A stretch of DNA of 64,000 bases from Paenibacillus sinensis (GTDB taxonomy: Bacteria; Bacillota; Bacilli; Paenibacillales; Paenibacillaceae): positions 105,971-169,970 of the forward strand of contig NZ_JAHCMB010000148.1 in the NCBI RefSeq assembly GCF_019904155.1. The letters are read 5' to 3'. Numbering within the stretch: the first letter of the stretch is position 1; each line of letters opens with the position of its first letter. Shown piece after piece: positions 41,679 through 52,069 of the stretch. The translations under genes were made by a program, and so were the position numbers. The notes below the pieces were generated by a model. It ran no database searches and was not told where the DNA came from. It saw nothing but the letters and a program-made list of their open reading frames with translations.

Positions 41679-43262
41679 TCACAGGACATAGGCCGCCTCA
41701 GCCGCGTATTCCCCTTTGATGTACCAGGTTTTGGTATCGGTAATCCTGACATGGACGAAGGTGCCGATCAGCTCTTTTGGTCCTTCGAAATGCACCAGCT
41801 TGTTGGTACGCGTCCGTCCGGACAGAACATTCGCGTTATTCTTGCTCTCGCCTTCGACCAGAATCTCGACCGTCCGGCCCAGCATCCGGTCGTTGCCGGC
41901 GCGGCTCTGTTCGCTCAGCAGCGCATTCAGGCGGTGGAGACGTTCACTCTTGACCTCGTCAGGCACATTGTCCTCCATCGCGGCGGCCGGAGTGCCCTCG
42001 CGGGGCGAATAGATAAACGTATAGGCCATATCAAAGCCGACCTCGCGAACAAGCGACATCGTCTCTTCGAACTGCTGCTCTGTCTCTCCGGGGAAGCCGA
42101 CAATAATGTCGGTTGACAGCACAAGGTCCCTGACGGTAGCCTTCAGCTTGCGGACAAGCTCCAGATACGTTTCACGGCTGTACTTGCGGCTCATCCGCTT
42201 CAGGATGGCGTTGCTGCCGGATTGAACGGGCAGATGGATGCTCTCCATCAAATTGCCGCCTTTGCCGAGCACCTGCACCAGCTTGTCGTCAAAGTCGCGC
42301 GGATGGGAAGTCATGAATCGGATGCGAGGAATATCGATCTTCCGAAGGTCATCCATAAGATCGCCGAACGTATAATCCAGATCTGTGAAATCCTTGCCGT
42401 AGGCGTTCACGTTCTGTCCGAGCAGGGTTACTTCCTTGAAGCCCTGCCGGGCCAGTTCTCTCAGCTCGGCGATGACATCCTCGGGTCTTCGGCTGCGCTC
42501 TTTGCCCCTTGTATACGGAACGATACAATAAGTGCAGAACTTATCGCATCCGTACATGATATTGACCCAGGCGCGCATGCCTTCCCGTTTCTTGGGCAGA
42601 TTCTCGATAATGTCGCCTTCCTTGGACCAGACCTCTACAACGAGCTCCTTGCTGAACACAGCTTCCTTAATCAGTTCGGGAAGACGGTGAATGTTATGGG
42701 TGCCGAAAATCATATCGACGAAGCCATGCTTCGCCATGATGCGGTTAACGACGCCCTCTTCCTGGGACATGCAGCCGCAGACGCCGAGCAGCAGACCCGG
42801 CTTCTCCGTCTTGAGATGCTTGAGATGACCAAGCTCGCCGAACACCTTATCCTCCGCGTTCTCCCGGATGGCGCAGGTGTTGAGCAGAATGATGTCAGCC
42901 TGATTCCGGTCTTCCGTGCTCCGGTAACCCATCTGCTCCAGAAGACCCTTCATCGTCTCGGTGTCATGTTCATTCATCTGGCAGCCGTAGGTAGTGATGG
43001 AGTAGAGCTTGCCTTCTCCAAAGCTTCTCATATCCTCGGGAATGGCAAAATCATAATGAACCTCGATCTCTTCCTTCCCGCGGCGTTTGCCTTCTCTATA
43101 GTCGGGCTGGCTGTTCACCTGAATCGTCCGGCCCTTGATGCGGAACGTGGTCTTGCCTTCTTCTTCGGCGATCACCTTGGCTCCGCTGAAATTGAAGTAT
43201 TGGGAATAATCCTTGGCGCCCTTGCCGGATTTTAAGTCCGGTGAGCGGTTCTCCTTGGTCAT
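41679..43262 (-). CDS. miaB: tRNA-2-methylthio-N6-dimethylallyladenosine synthase MiaB
   Basis: Radical SAM methylthiotransferase, 527 aa: UPF0004 N-terminal domain ([20 protein letters not shown]), radical SAM CxxxCxxC ([16 protein letters not shown]), and C-terminal TRAM domain. Converts i6A37 to ms2i6A37 in tRNA. The extra 65-residue basic N terminus is as in Bacillus MiaB. Start ATG 43262 has AAGGA about 11 bases away; GTG 43271 is the alternative. Confidence 0.94.
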   Translation of the reverse strand: MTKENRSPDLKSGKGAKDYSQYFNFSGAKVIAEEEGKTTFRIKGRTIQVNSQPDYREGKRRGKEEIEVHYDFAIPEDMRSFGEGKLYSITTYGCQMNEHDTETMKGLLEQMGYRSTEDRNQADIILLNTCAIRENAEDKVFGELGHLKHLKTEKPGLLLGVCGCMSQEEGVVNRIMAKHGFVDMIFGTHNIHRLPELIKEAVFSKELVVEVWSKEGDIIENLPKKREGMRAWVNIMYGCDKFCTYCIVPYTRGKERSRRPEDVIAELRELARQGFKEVTLLGQNVNAYGKDFTDLDYTFGDLMDDLRKIDIPRIRFMTSHPRDFDDKLVQVLGKGGNLMESIHLPVQSGSNAILKRMSRKYSRETYLELVRKLKATVRDLVLSTDIIVGFPGETEQQFEETMSLVREVGFDMAYTFIYSPREGTPAAAMEDNVPDEVKSERLHRLNALLSEQSRAGNDRMLGRTVEILVEGESKNNANVLSGRTRTNKLVHFEGPKELIGTFVHVRITDTKTWYIKGEYAAEAAYVL

Positions 43263-43593
43263 GGGGTCCACACATCCTTATCTGAATCGTACTTAGCGAC
43301 TAGCGCGGTATCGAATTGCACTATGAACGCCTTGTGGCGTTCTTTAAACAGCGGCTGCGGCAGCATAGGCAGACCGTTGGCAGCGCGGGCGCTATTGAAT
43401 TCGTTTAGTTTTAAATATATCATATTTATGGCTTAAAATCTTTACCAGGCCTGCCCTTGTGTCCTGACTTGTGACAAGTTCATTCTTCTTGCGCGAACCG
43501 GTATCGGGCTGATCTGCTGATCTGCTTTAAAAAGATGAAGCAGCCGCCGGCTCTGCCGGTGACCGCTTGTTATTTTCATCCATATATTAAACT
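43263..43593. other. Intergenic, one small hairpin only
   Basis: GAACGCC/GGCGTTC stem with loop TTGT at 43325-43342 and a weak minus-strand promoter candidate (TATGAT at 43424-43419 with a poor -35). Nothing else seen. Confidence 0.4.
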
Positions 43594-44094
43594 TTAGTCG
43601 GTGCCCGAAGTGTCGTGTCCCTTCACAATTCCGGCAAAGAGCGCGGACACCGCATTGGCTAGCTGCTCCGGCGGCAGTTCAATCTGCATGCCGATCTTGC
43701 CTGCGCTGACCGCTATTAGTTGCAGCTTCTCCGCACTGTCGTCGATAAAGGTGGGATACAGCTTCTTCATACCGACTGGCGAGCAGCCGCCCCTGATGTA
43801 GCCTGTCCATTTCAGAAGCTCCTTCACGGGCAGCATCTCGATCTTCTTCTCGCCCGCTGCCTTGGCCGCTTTCTTGAGGTCCAGCTCCTCCGCGGCAGGA
43901 ATAACAAAGACATACAGATTGCTGCCGCTGTGAGCGACCAGCGTCTTGTATACCTGCTCTACCGATCTTCCTACCTTCTCTGCTACTGCCGTGGCATGAA
44001 TTTGTCCGTCCTCGCTGTCGTATGCCAATATGCCGTAGGATATCCCTTTAGCGTCCAGAAGACGCATGGCATTCGTCTTGACTGCTGCTTTCAT
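43594..44094 (-). CDS. ybaK: YbaK/EbsC family Cys-tRNA(Pro) deacylase
   Basis: 166-aa editing enzyme that removes Cys from mischarged tRNA(Pro). The family block [14 protein letters not shown] is at about 97-110, and the N-terminal [18 protein letters not shown] is present. Single gene. Confidence 0.92.
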   Translation of the reverse strand: MKAAVKTNAMRLLDAKGISYGILAYDSEDGQIHATAVAEKVGRSVEQVYKTLVAHSGSNLYVFVIPAAEELDLKKAAKAAGEKKIEMLPVKELLKWTGYIRGGCSPVGMKKLYPTFIDDSAEKLQLIAVSAGKIGMQIELPPEQLANAVSALFAGIVKGHDTSGTD

Positions 44095-44228
44095 GCTTCG
44101 TCTGACCCCCGTTCCTTAGTCCTGACTCTAATTTAACACAATACCGCTGCATGAAGGCAAACGGATTAATTTATCCCTAATGTTTCACAGGTATAATGGA
44201 GGAATAACAGGATAAAGGAGGAATCAAG

Positions 44229-45209
44229 GTGCCCAATCTGTGGATGCATATCGAATACGGAAGACAGCTTGAACGCGATCTGCAAGGCAGCCGGCTGTTC
44301 CCGGCCTCTTTGCAGCGGTGGCGGCAGCTGTACCAGTTGGGATGTCAGGGACCGGATCTCTTGTATTACTATGGTTTTCTCCCTTGGAAAAAAGACATCC
44401 AGGCCGGTCTCCTTGGCGACCTCTTTCATGGCAGTGACTGCGGTCCGGTTCTGATGGAATTCTGGGACCGGGTGCTGGAACTCCCGGATGCGCAGCGGGA
44501 ACAGGCTTCAGCCTATTTCGCCGGATTCGTGACGCATCATCTGCTGGACCGCAACCTCCATCCCTACATCAATTGGAAAGCCGGTTATAAGTACAGGGAC
44601 CATCAGCGGTTCGAAATCTTGCTGGACACCGTCTTCCTGGCCTGGCTTAACGGCGGGCGCACATGGGAGCTGGCGGGCTGGAAGCAGATCGATGCTGGCC
44701 CTGAGCTTCCCGCCTCCATCGTCTCCATTCTGCATGACACGGCGACCTCGCACTACACGGAAGCCGCAGCCTTTCCGCAGTCCGGCTGGCAGGAAGCCTA
44801 CCGGGACGTGGTGCTGGCGCAGCGCCTGTTATTCGACCCGCATGGCTGGAAGAAAAAAATCGTGCGCGGAACGAATGCCGGACTGTTCTACCGCAAGCCA
44901 AATCCGGCCGAGACGAAGCTTGATGTTCTGAATGAACGCAAGGCTCCCTGGCGGCACTCAGCCTTGTATTCCGAAGTCCGGACGGAAAGCGTTCCGGAGC
45001 TGTGGGAGCTGGCGCTTGCGGAGGGCCGCGCCGTTCTCGGGGCGCTCTCAGGCTGGCTGTCCGCCCATAATCCCGCCGAAGCGAACAACCGGCGCGAGCA
45101 CTTCCGGAGCCTGCTGGGCAACCGCTCCTATGACACCGGCAAGGATTGCGCCTCCAACCTGATCAATCAGTACGCAGAGCCCATTTGGGAGAGCGCAGCC
45201 AGCAGCTGA
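44229..45209 (+). CDS. Zinc-dependent phospholipase C-like domain protein
   Basis: 326-aa cytosolic protein: MPNLWMHIEYGRQL, GCQGPDLLYYYGFLPW, FVTHHLLDRNLHPYINWKAGY supply the histidines of the Zn-dependent PLC family. No signal peptide, unlike secreted PLC, so the substrate is unclear. GTG 44229 follows AAAGGAGG. A terminator follows the stop. Confidence 0.82.
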   Translation: MPNLWMHIEYGRQLERDLQGSRLFPASLQRWRQLYQLGCQGPDLLYYYGFLPWKKDIQAGLLGDLFHGSDCGPVLMEFWDRVLELPDAQREQASAYFAGFVTHHLLDRNLHPYINWKAGYKYRDHQRFEILLDTVFLAWLNGGRTWELAGWKQIDAGPELPASIVSILHDTATSHYTEAAAFPQSGWQEAYRDVVLAQRLLFDPHGWKKKIVRGTNAGLFYRKPNPAETKLDVLNERKAPWRHSALYSEVRTESVPELWELALAEGRAVLGALSGWLSAHNPAEANNRREHFRSLLGNRSYDTGKDCASNLINQYAEPIWESAASS

Positions 45210-45290
45210 AGGTCCATTCATCCCCTGCAACTGTATTCTCCTCGTGCTGGATCTGTTTAAATAAGATTTCCAAGGAATAAATGAGTCAGG

Positions 45291-45325
45291 CAGCGATTCT
45301 CCCGTTGTTGGAGGATCGCTGTTTT
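45291..45325 (+). terminator. Intrinsic terminator of the PLC-like gene
   Basis: CAGCGATTCTCC/GGAGGATCGCTG arms (one mismatch), loop of 7, followed by TTTT. Confidence 0.8.
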
Positions 45326-45342
45326 GCGTTTTGGCACAAACA

Positions 45343-45384
45343 AAGCTGCCCCAAACCGCCATTTCATGGCTCATGGGACAGCTT
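45343..45384 (-). terminator. Intrinsic terminator of the MFS gene
   Basis: AAGCTGTCCCA/TGGGGCAGCTT arms on the minus strand followed by TTGTTTG; 45 bases after the MFS gene end. Confidence 0.65.
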
Positions 45385-45429
45385 CTTATGGCATTGCCTC
45401 TATGCGTATTTCCTTCTTCTGTATGCCCC

Positions 45430-46758
45430 TTACGATACGAATCCTTCCGCCCCGTCCGCATCGTCTCTAAGCCCATACGAATCAGCTTCGGACTTCACAA
45501 GGCCGTCCTTCTTCCCCTGCTCCACATTCACTTTAGAAACGATCGCAATGCCAAGTCCGAAGAACAAGAGCAGCGACAGAATCCCGAGACGCGGACTTCC
45601 GGTCAGCTGTCCGACGAGTCCGAAGACGAAGGGGCCGAAGATGGAGGAGAATTTGCTCGTGATATTCACGAAGCCGAACAGCTCTCCGGTCCGGTGAGCC
45701 GGCATAAGATCGCTGAGCATGGCGCGTGAAATTGATTGGCTCCCTCCCTGGACAAGCCCTACCAGGATGGCTAGTGCATAGAAGTGAACGGCTTTGGTCA
45801 TGCCGAATCCGAGCGCCACGATCAGCACATAGACCAGCAGTGAAGCGATCAGCGTCCGCTTCGCCCCGAAGCGGCCCGCCGCCCTGCCGAGCAGCAGGGT
45901 GCTGGGAATGCCGACGAACTGTGTAATCAGCAGTGCTATAATCAAATCGCTCGTTCCGATGCCAATAGTCGCGCCGTAAATCGTCGCCATCAGAATGATC
46001 GTGTTGATGCCGTCATTGTAGAACCAGAAAGCTGCAATCAGCTTGAACAGCTGCGGATAGCGACGGATATCCCGGTATGTTCCTGCGATCCGTTTGATCC
46101 CTGCCTGCATATAGCCAATCGCGCCAAGCTTATCCTCGCTCTGTCTGGGCAGATTCGGCACTCTCCGCATAATCGGCAGCGCGAACACGAGCCACCACAG
46201 CCCTACGGATACGAACGCCAGACGCGTACCGGCCAACGAATCACTGAGGCCCAGCACCGAAGGCATCTGGATCATCACCAGATTCACGGCCAGCAGCAGT
46301 CCACCGCCCACATAACCGGCTGCATATCCTCTGGCCGAAATCTCGTCGCGCCTCTCCGAAGGCACCAGGTCGGGCAGCATTGAATCATAGAAGGAATTGC
46401 TCCCTGCAAACCCGATTGTAGACAGCACCAGAAGCGCGGAAGCCACCAGCCAATCACCCCGTTCCACCAGAGCGAAGCAGACGGTCGAAACCATACCGAG
46501 CAGCGAGAAGCAGGTTAGCAGGCTCGTTTTTTTGCCCGACAGATCCGAAACCGCACCTAGCACCGGCGACAGCAGAGCTACAAGCGCCATCCCCACCGCA
46601 TGCGTATAGGCCAGGTAAGAGGCTGCGGTATTCTTGTCCAGTCCATCGGCGGCGACGGAGCTGTAGAAAATGGGAAGCACCGCAGCCAGCACCGTTGTCG
46701 CATAGGCGGAATTGGCCCAATCGTACATAATCCAGGCCCTGACGGCTTTTTTATTCAC
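45430..46758 (-). CDS. MFS transporter of the UMF1/Atg22 type
   Basis: 442 aa, 12 membrane segments. MYDWANSAYATTVLAAVLPIFYSS and GYAAGYVGGGLLLAVNL match the UMF1 (Atg22-related) subfamily of the major facilitator family. Substrate unknown; amino acid efflux is known for the yeast member. GTG 46758 follows AAAGGTGAG. Confidence 0.88.
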   Translation of the reverse strand: MNKKAVRAWIMYDWANSAYATTVLAAVLPIFYSSVAADGLDKNTAASYLAYTHAVGMALVALLSPVLGAVSDLSGKKTSLLTCFSLLGMVSTVCFALVERGDWLVASALLVLSTIGFAGSNSFYDSMLPDLVPSERRDEISARGYAAGYVGGGLLLAVNLVMIQMPSVLGLSDSLAGTRLAFVSVGLWWLVFALPIMRRVPNLPRQSEDKLGAIGYMQAGIKRIAGTYRDIRRYPQLFKLIAAFWFYNDGINTIILMATIYGATIGIGTSDLIIALLITQFVGIPSTLLLGRAAGRFGAKRTLIASLLVYVLIVALGFGMTKAVHFYALAILVGLVQGGSQSISRAMLSDLMPAHRTGELFGFVNITSKFSSIFGPFVFGLVGQLTGSPRLGILSLLLFFGLGIAIVSKVNVEQGKKDGLVKSEADSYGLRDDADGAEGFVS

Positions 46759-46969
46759 GCTCTCACCTTTCTTTCAGCCGCTTCTCAAAGAGTATCTCCA
46801 GTGAAACCGGCAGTTTGCCTCTATTATACCGAAGAAAGTCCATGTTCAAAGGCAGAAATGATTTTCGCAATATTAAATATCACTTCATATCATCGTAATC
46901 GGTCTGAGGCTCAGGCAAAAGCGTGGATGTCATCTAGCAGGCAGCTGTCAAACGCCAAAAACCAAAAAA

Positions 46970-46989
46970 GCGGGGGATTGCTCCCCCGC
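46970..46989 (-). terminator. Intrinsic terminator of pduL
   Basis: GCGGGGG/CCCCCGC stem with 6-base loop and T6 on the minus strand. Confidence 0.85.
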
Positions 46990-47051
46990 CTGGCCTAGTA
47001 ACTTGTACATGTAATAATGGATGCTATATAGGATACCGTACAGGTACCGGA

Positions 47052-47624
47052 TTAGTCGACGATTTCGGCGGTATCGCCATTGCTTGCGCCTGCAGCATTC
47101 GCTTCGTCGGTATCAATATGCATATCGAGTGCAAAGCTCTCGGATACGCGCGCGATAACATTTTCCAGCACAAGACCGCGTTCTCCGCCAAGACGAACCT
47201 TCAGCAGCTGCTTGTCGGCAATGCCCCATTTTTCAGCATCGGATGTATGAAAATGAATGTGACGGGCTGCCACGATAACGCCCTTCTCCAGTTCAATCTC
47301 GCCCGCCGGTCCCTTCAGCGTAACGCCAGGGGTTCCATCGATCTTGCCAGATTCGCGGACAGGTGCTTTCACGCCGATCGCAAATGCGTCGGTACGGGAA
47401 ATTTCAACCTGGGATGCAGGACGAGCCGGTCCCAGAATTCTCACTTTATCAAATTTGCCTTTGCTGCCGATAACCGCTACGGTTTCATTGGCTGCAAATT
47501 GTCCGGGTTGGGAGAGCGGTTTGAATTCGGTCAGCTTATAGCCAGGTCCGAACAACGCCTCCACATGTTCTTGCGTAAGGTGAATATGTCTGGCCGACAC
47601 ACCTACGGGTACTGTCTTACTCAT
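47052..47624 (-). CDS. pduL: PduL-type phosphate acyltransferase
   Basis: 190-aa phosphotransacylase unrelated to Pta. Two zinc-binding blocks SARHIHLTQEH and AARHIHFHTSD mark the two PduL domains. No microcompartment shell gene or encapsulation helix is seen, so it likely serves acetyl/propionyl phosphate metabolism in the cytosol. ATG 47624 follows AAGGAG. Confidence 0.93.
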   Translation of the reverse strand: MSKTVPVGVSARHIHLTQEHVEALFGPGYKLTEFKPLSQPGQFAANETVAVIGSKGKFDKVRILGPARPASQVEISRTDAFAIGVKAPVRESGKIDGTPGVTLKGPAGEIELEKGVIVAARHIHFHTSDAEKWGIADKQLLKVRLGGERGLVLENVIARVSESFALDMHIDTDEANAAGASNGDTAEIVD

Positions 47625-47701
47625 CGTAAGTCACTCCTTGTATTTTCTCTATAATTTGTACAAGCCATTGATCATTATACTCCTATTTCAACCAAAATAA
47701 A

Positions 47702-47729
47702 AAGGAACCTATACACGATAGGCCTCCTT
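47702..47729 (-). terminator. Intrinsic terminator of the dipeptidase gene
   Basis: AAGGAGGCCTAT/ATAGGTTCCTT arms on the minus strand, then TTTATTTT. Confidence 0.7.
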
Positions 47730-47786
47730 ATAATTAATAGTTCGCATTTTCGTCAATGGATGATATTGTCTATTCTGGAGCCCCGC

Positions 47787-48767
47787 TTATGGAGACGCTG
47801 GCAAATTTTTATGTAAATATGAAAAAGCGTTCCCGTGCATCCATCCTCTGACCAGCTCTTCCGGGTAACGGGCCAACAGATGTTCCACAAGCGCCGGATA
47901 GCACTCGGGATGCTCCAGACCGGAAACCCAGGCATCGATACCGTCAAAGTCCGACCCGAACATGAGGTGCTTCTCTCCCCCCAGGCTGCATACATGCTCG
48001 ACATGCCTCAGCAGATCCGAAATCGCCGCTGTGCCTTGTTCAGTGACGAACGGAGGGAAGAACGTCAGACCCATTCGCCCGTCCATCAAAATGATGGCCC
48101 GTATCTGCTCATCCGTCAAATTACGGGCATGCCCGCAGACTGCCTTTGCATTGGAATGGGAAGCAATGAACGGACGGGTGGCCAGCTCCGTGAGCTCCCA
48201 GAATCCCGCCTCCGACAGATGGGAGACATCGAGCAGCATGCCTTTCCGGTTGCACCATTCGACCAGCTGTCGACCTTTGTTCGTCAAACGGCCATTCCTC
48301 TGCTCCAGCACGCCGTCCGCCGCCCAATTCGCATAATTCCAGGTAAGGCCAAGCAGCCGCACTCCCAGGTCGTAGGCCGCCTCTACATAGAACAAATTGC
48401 CCTCCAATCCGTCTGCGCCCTCTATCGATAAAAGGCCCCAGAGCGTGTTGCTCCCGGGCGATCTCCCGATCGTCTCCACCTCCTCCCTCCAACGAAGATG
48501 CTGTACCCCTCCCTGCTCCAGCACCTGCCGGCGAAACCGTTCAATCTGGCCCAGAATAAGCTCAAATTTCGGTATCCCCCATTTTTGCGACAGGTAGACG
48601 GCGAAGCACTGCAGTACAACGCCACCAGACTTTAGTCTTTCCCCCGAGGCGTCCAATGGGCCTCCATTCACGAAATTGGTCTCCGGATTTTCCAGCAGGC
48701 GGCTGAGCACATCGCAATGAAAATCCGCTACTGCGACTTTTGGCAGACTTGATTCCGGCTTGTTCAT
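47787..48767 (-). CDS. Membrane-type dipeptidase (M19), probably cytosolic
   Basis: 326-aa zinc dipeptidase: VADFHCDV (His17, Asp19), GADG Glu site, ASHSNAKAV, HARNLTDEQIRAI and FGSDFDGI, all parts of the binuclear zinc site of renal-dipeptidase-like enzymes. No signal peptide. In B. subtilis the related gene lies near the spoVS region as well. ATG 48767 follows AAGGAGG. Confidence 0.9.
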   Translation of the reverse strand: MNKPESSLPKVAVADFHCDVLSRLLENPETNFVNGGPLDASGERLKSGGVVLQCFAVYLSQKWGIPKFELILGQIERFRRQVLEQGGVQHLRWREEVETIGRSPGSNTLWGLLSIEGADGLEGNLFYVEAAYDLGVRLLGLTWNYANWAADGVLEQRNGRLTNKGRQLVEWCNRKGMLLDVSHLSEAGFWELTELATRPFIASHSNAKAVCGHARNLTDEQIRAIILMDGRMGLTFFPPFVTEQGTAAISDLLRHVEHVCSLGGEKHLMFGSDFDGIDAWVSGLEHPECYPALVEHLLARYPEELVRGWMHGNAFSYLHKNLPASP

Positions 48768-48800
48768 AAGAGTTGTCCTCCTTATGCTTCCATAGCAAAA

Positions 48801-48827
48801 AGCCTGTCTACATCACGTAAACAGGCT
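48801..48827 (-). terminator. Intrinsic terminator of spoVS
   Basis: AGCCTGT/ACAGGCT arms with a 13-base loop, then TTTTTG on the minus strand. Confidence 0.75.
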
Positions 48828-48848
48828 CTTCGCTTGAATTCTCTATCT

Positions 48849-49109
48849 CTATCTCGGCTCAACGATTAATTTAATGGCTGTGCGGTCTTCTCCATCAATA
48901 ACAATGTCAGTAAACGCAGGAATGCAGATCAGGTCAACACCGCTTGGAGCAACAAAGCCCCGGGCTATCGCTACTGCTTTGATCGCTTGGTTCAGAGCCC
49001 CAGCCCCGATGGCCTGTAGTTCGGCCGCCCCACGCTCGCGAAGAACACCTGCTAATGCACCGGCAACGGAATTCGGATTGGATTTAGCTGATACTTTTAA
49101 TACATCCAT
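48849..49109 (-). CDS. spoVS: Stage V sporulation protein S
   Basis: 86-aa Alba-fold protein, almost identical in layout to B. subtilis SpoVS (MDVLKVSAKSNPNSVAGALA). Needed for spore coat assembly and cell-cycle timing. ATG 49109 follows GGGGAGG. Own terminator follows. Confidence 0.96.
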   Translation of the reverse strand: MDVLKVSAKSNPNSVAGALAGVLRERGAAELQAIGAGALNQAIKAVAIARGFVAPSGVDLICIPAFTDIVIDGEDRTAIKLIVEPR

Positions 49110-49316
49110 AGTAAGTACCTCCCCTGGGAAAAAGAATAGGTGTTCTTCCACTACTTTAGATGTTATTCGCGCGGCAATGAAAAATTCCTTCTTTTTTAAG
49201 TCCCTTCACAGAAATTGGTACAAAAGATGCGAGTGATTGATATAACAAAGATCACACTTCTCAACAACCGACCAAATTCGTCCTATAGTCCCAACCCGGC
49301 GCCGCTCACCCTTGCT

Positions 49317-50111
49317 CTAGTTCATTACCCACTCGTCTTCACGCATTCGAATCTTCTCAAGCTTCTTGGCTTTCCCGGTGTCCTCATCCAGCTCGGCGAA
49401 CAATCCATGGAGCATCCATTTCCCCTCATCGACGACAAAACGGGACGGGAGTTGGGTTGTGAACTTATAGAGTACCGCATCTTTCTCCATACCCAAAATT
49501 CCTTCTCTTGAACCAACCATGCCCGCATCCGTCAAATAAGCCGTTCCCCCAGGCAGAATCACATCGTCATTGCTCTGCACATGGGTATGAGTACCTACGA
49601 CAATAGAAGCGCGTCCGTCCATGAACCAGCCCATGGCAATCTTCTCGGACGTAGCTTCAGCATGAAAATCGATCAGAATGCACTTATGATTGCGTCTGAG
49701 CTCATCCACAATTTCCTCTCCAATCCGGAAAGGGCAGTCGATCGCGGGTAAAAAGGTTCGGCCCTGCAGGTTGACGATTGCGAGCTGCTTGCCATTTCCT
49801 TTCACAACCGTATACCCCTGACCCGGTGTCCCAGGCGGGAAGTTGGCCGGCCGCACCATGCGGGGCTCATCGTCGATAAAATCGAAAATCCCCTTGTTGT
49901 CCCAGGTATGATTGCCCATGGTGATCCCGTGAACACCCCAGTTGAAGAACTCATTCGCGATCGCGGAGGTGATGCCGCGGCCGGACGCTGCATTCTCGCC
50001 GTTTACAATAATGATATGCGGTTGATACTTCTCCTTAAGAAGCGGCAGCGTTTCCTTAAGCGCCTTGCGTCCGGTGTTGCCGACAACGTCTCCAATAAAC
50101 AGAACTTTAAT
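49317..50111 (-). CDS. ymdB: YmdB metallophosphodiesterase, apparent AUU start
   Basis: 264-aa YmdB-type phosphodiesterase (cyclic nucleotide cleaving; affects biofilm and motility in B. subtilis). Metal motifs: IKVLFIGDVVGNTGRK at the N terminus, NGENAASGRG, MGNHTWDN (about 65-72), HAEATSEKIA and GTHTHVQ. The first ATG in frame is at 49919, inside the conserved NHTWD block, so it cannot be the start. The coding match continues to IKVLFIGD; only ATT ACA ATT lies between it and an in-frame TAG at 50124-50126. ATT 50111, preceded by GGAGGAG at correct spacing, gives exactly the family length, so I place the start there. Confidence 0.9.
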   Translation of the reverse strand: MKVLFIGDVVGNTGRKALKETLPLLKEKYQPHIIIVNGENAASGRGITSAIANEFFNWGVHGITMGNHTWDNKGIFDFIDDEPRMVRPANFPPGTPGQGYTVVKGNGKQLAIVNLQGRTFLPAIDCPFRIGEEIVDELRRNHKCILIDFHAEATSEKIAMGWFMDGRASIVVGTHTHVQSNDDVILPGGTAYLTDAGMVGSREGILGMEKDAVLYKFTTQLPSRFVVDEGKWMLHGLFAELDEDTGKAKKLEKIRMREDEWVMN

Positions 50112-50176
50112 TGTAATCTCCTCCTACTATGTGTGCAGCCAACCGGCTTTGGAAGCCGGCAATAATCTAAAGTTAA

Positions 50177-50209
50177 AGAAAAGTGACACCGTAGAGGCGC
50201 CACTTTTCT
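50177..50209 (-). terminator. Intrinsic terminator between rny and ymdB
   Basis: AGAAAAGTG/CACTTTTCT arms, 15-base loop, then TTTAACTTT on the minus strand. It lies between rny and ymdB. ymdB may depend on read-through or its own promoter. Confidence 0.65.
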
Positions 50210-50217
50210 GATTATAC

Positions 50218-51759
50218 CTATTTAGCGTACTCAACTGCCCGTGTCTCGCGAATAACGGTGACTTTGATATGACCCGGGTAATCCAGTTCATTTTCAATCG
50301 TCTTCGTAATATCACGCGCCAGACGGAAAGCTTCGGCATCGTCGATCTTATCCGGCTGAACCATGACGCGCACCTCGCGTCCGGCTTGGATCGCATAAGA
50401 CTTCTCGACGCCCTCGAAGGATTCGGAAATCTCTTCCAGCTTCTCCAGACGCTTGATGTAGGTTTCCAGTGTCTCCCGGCGTGCGCCCGGTCTTGCTGCA
50501 GACAAGGCGTCTGCTGCTCCGACCAGCATAGCGATAACCGAGGTCGCTTCGGCATCCCCGTGATGGGATGCGATACTGTTGATGACAACAGGATGTTCTT
50601 TGTATTTCTTCGCAAGCTCCACGCCGATTTCGACGTGTGAACCTTCCACTTCATGATCCAGCGCTTTGCCGATATCATGCAGCAATCCCGCCCGTTTGGC
50701 TAGCACGATGTCTTCCCCAAGCTCACCGGCCATCAGTCCGGTCAAATAAGCAACCTCCATGGAGTGCTTCAGTACGTTCTGACCGTAGCTCGTACGGAAT
50801 TTCAATCGACCGAGAATCTTGATCAGATCCGGGTGCAGGCCGTGAACACCAACCTCAAAGGTTGCCTGTTCGCCGTATTCCCGAATACGCTCATCGACTT
50901 CCTTGCGGGATTTCTCCACCATTTCCTCAATACGAGCTGGATGAATGCGCCCGTCCGCCACCAGCTTCTCAAGCGCAGTACGCGCCACTTCGCGACGGAT
51001 CGGATCGAATCCCGACAGGATAACCGCTTCCGGCGTATCATCGATAATCAGGTCAATACCGGTAAGGGTCTCAAGCGCGCGAATATTACGGCCTTCACGT
51101 CCGATAATCCGGCCCTTCATTTCCTCATTCGGAAGTGTAACGACGGATACCGTCGTTTCTGCCACATGATCGGCGGCACAGCGCTGAATGGCCAGCGTAA
51201 TGATTTCACGGGACTTCTTATCCGCTTCTTCCTTGGCCTGCTGCTCGATATCCTTGATCATCTGGGCGGTTTCATGACGGACTTCCTGTTCTACATTGGA
51301 GAGGATAATGCTTCTGGCGTCTTCCATGCTCAGGTTCGAGATGCGTTCCAGCTCGGTAACCTGATTTTTGTAAATGACATCGATTTGCTGCTGGGTTTCA
51401 TCAATTCGTTTCTCTTTGTTAGCCACTTGTTCTTCTTTTCGTTCAAGCGATTCCATTTTTTTATCCAGCGATTCTTCCTTTTGCAGCAACCGTCTTTCCT
51501 GACGTTGGATTTCATTCCGACGTTCACGAGTTTCCTTCTCAGCCTCGGTACGGATTCTGTGGACTTCGTCCTTAGCCTCCAACACCGTTTCCTTCTTCAA
51601 CGCTTCCGCTTCCTTCTTCGCGTTCTCCACGATCAGGGCGGCGGCTTGTTCCGCGCTGGAAATTTTAGCTTCTGCAAGGGATTTCCGAATAAAATAACCG
51701 AACCCAAAGAATAATGTCGCTACAACGAGAACGATGATGATCCAGATCCAGGTAGCCAT
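50218..51759 (-). CDS. rny: Ribonuclease Y
   Basis: 513-aa endoribonuclease, the main mRNA-decay nuclease of Firmicutes. N-terminal membrane helix (about 1-22), long coiled coil to about 200, KH domain ([22 protein letters not shown]), HD domain with [18 protein letters not shown] 51759 follows GGAGGTG; GTG 51768 overlaps that site. Confidence 0.96.
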   Translation of the reverse strand: MATWIWIIIVLVVATLFFGFGYFIRKSLAEAKISSAEQAAALIVENAKKEAEALKKETVLEAKDEVHRIRTEAEKETRERRNEIQRQERRLLQKEESLDKKMESLERKEEQVANKEKRIDETQQQIDVIYKNQVTELERISNLSMEDARSIILSNVEQEVRHETAQMIKDIEQQAKEEADKKSREIITLAIQRCAADHVAETTVSVVTLPNEEMKGRIIGREGRNIRALETLTGIDLIIDDTPEAVILSGFDPIRREVARTALEKLVADGRIHPARIEEMVEKSRKEVDERIREYGEQATFEVGVHGLHPDLIKILGRLKFRTSYGQNVLKHSMEVAYLTGLMAGELGEDIVLAKRAGLLHDIGKALDHEVEGSHVEIGVELAKKYKEHPVVINSIASHHGDAEATSVIAMLVGAADALSAARPGARRETLETYIKRLEKLEEISESFEGVEKSYAIQAGREVRVMVQPDKIDDAEAFRLARDITKTIENELDYPGHIKVTVIRETRAVEYAK

Positions 51760-52069
51760 CTGTTTCACCTCCTCGTTGGTTCCTCCAAGGCATTCCTTGG
51801 GATTTGTGCAGTTGTCAAACTATCCGTTCATCACCATACAAAAAACCGGTAAATTCACCGATTGCCGAACTGCACATGCATCACATGCACACTGCCCGCC
51901 GCATCCGGCGATTACATATCATATGAGTTGACACGTGAATCAAACTTGAAAATGATACCCTTTTTTGGGAAGGAAAAAGGATTCAATATCATGCCGATTC
52001 ATGTTATATTCTATAGTTTATAAAAAGACATTGTCAAGAGAGTCGATACCAGGCTCAAAGTCAAGGAGA
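51760..52069. other. Intergenic, small hairpin only
   Basis: A 4-bp hairpin (51846-51859) with T6 on the minus strand may be a weak recX terminator. No gene or clear promoter recognised. Confidence 0.4.
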
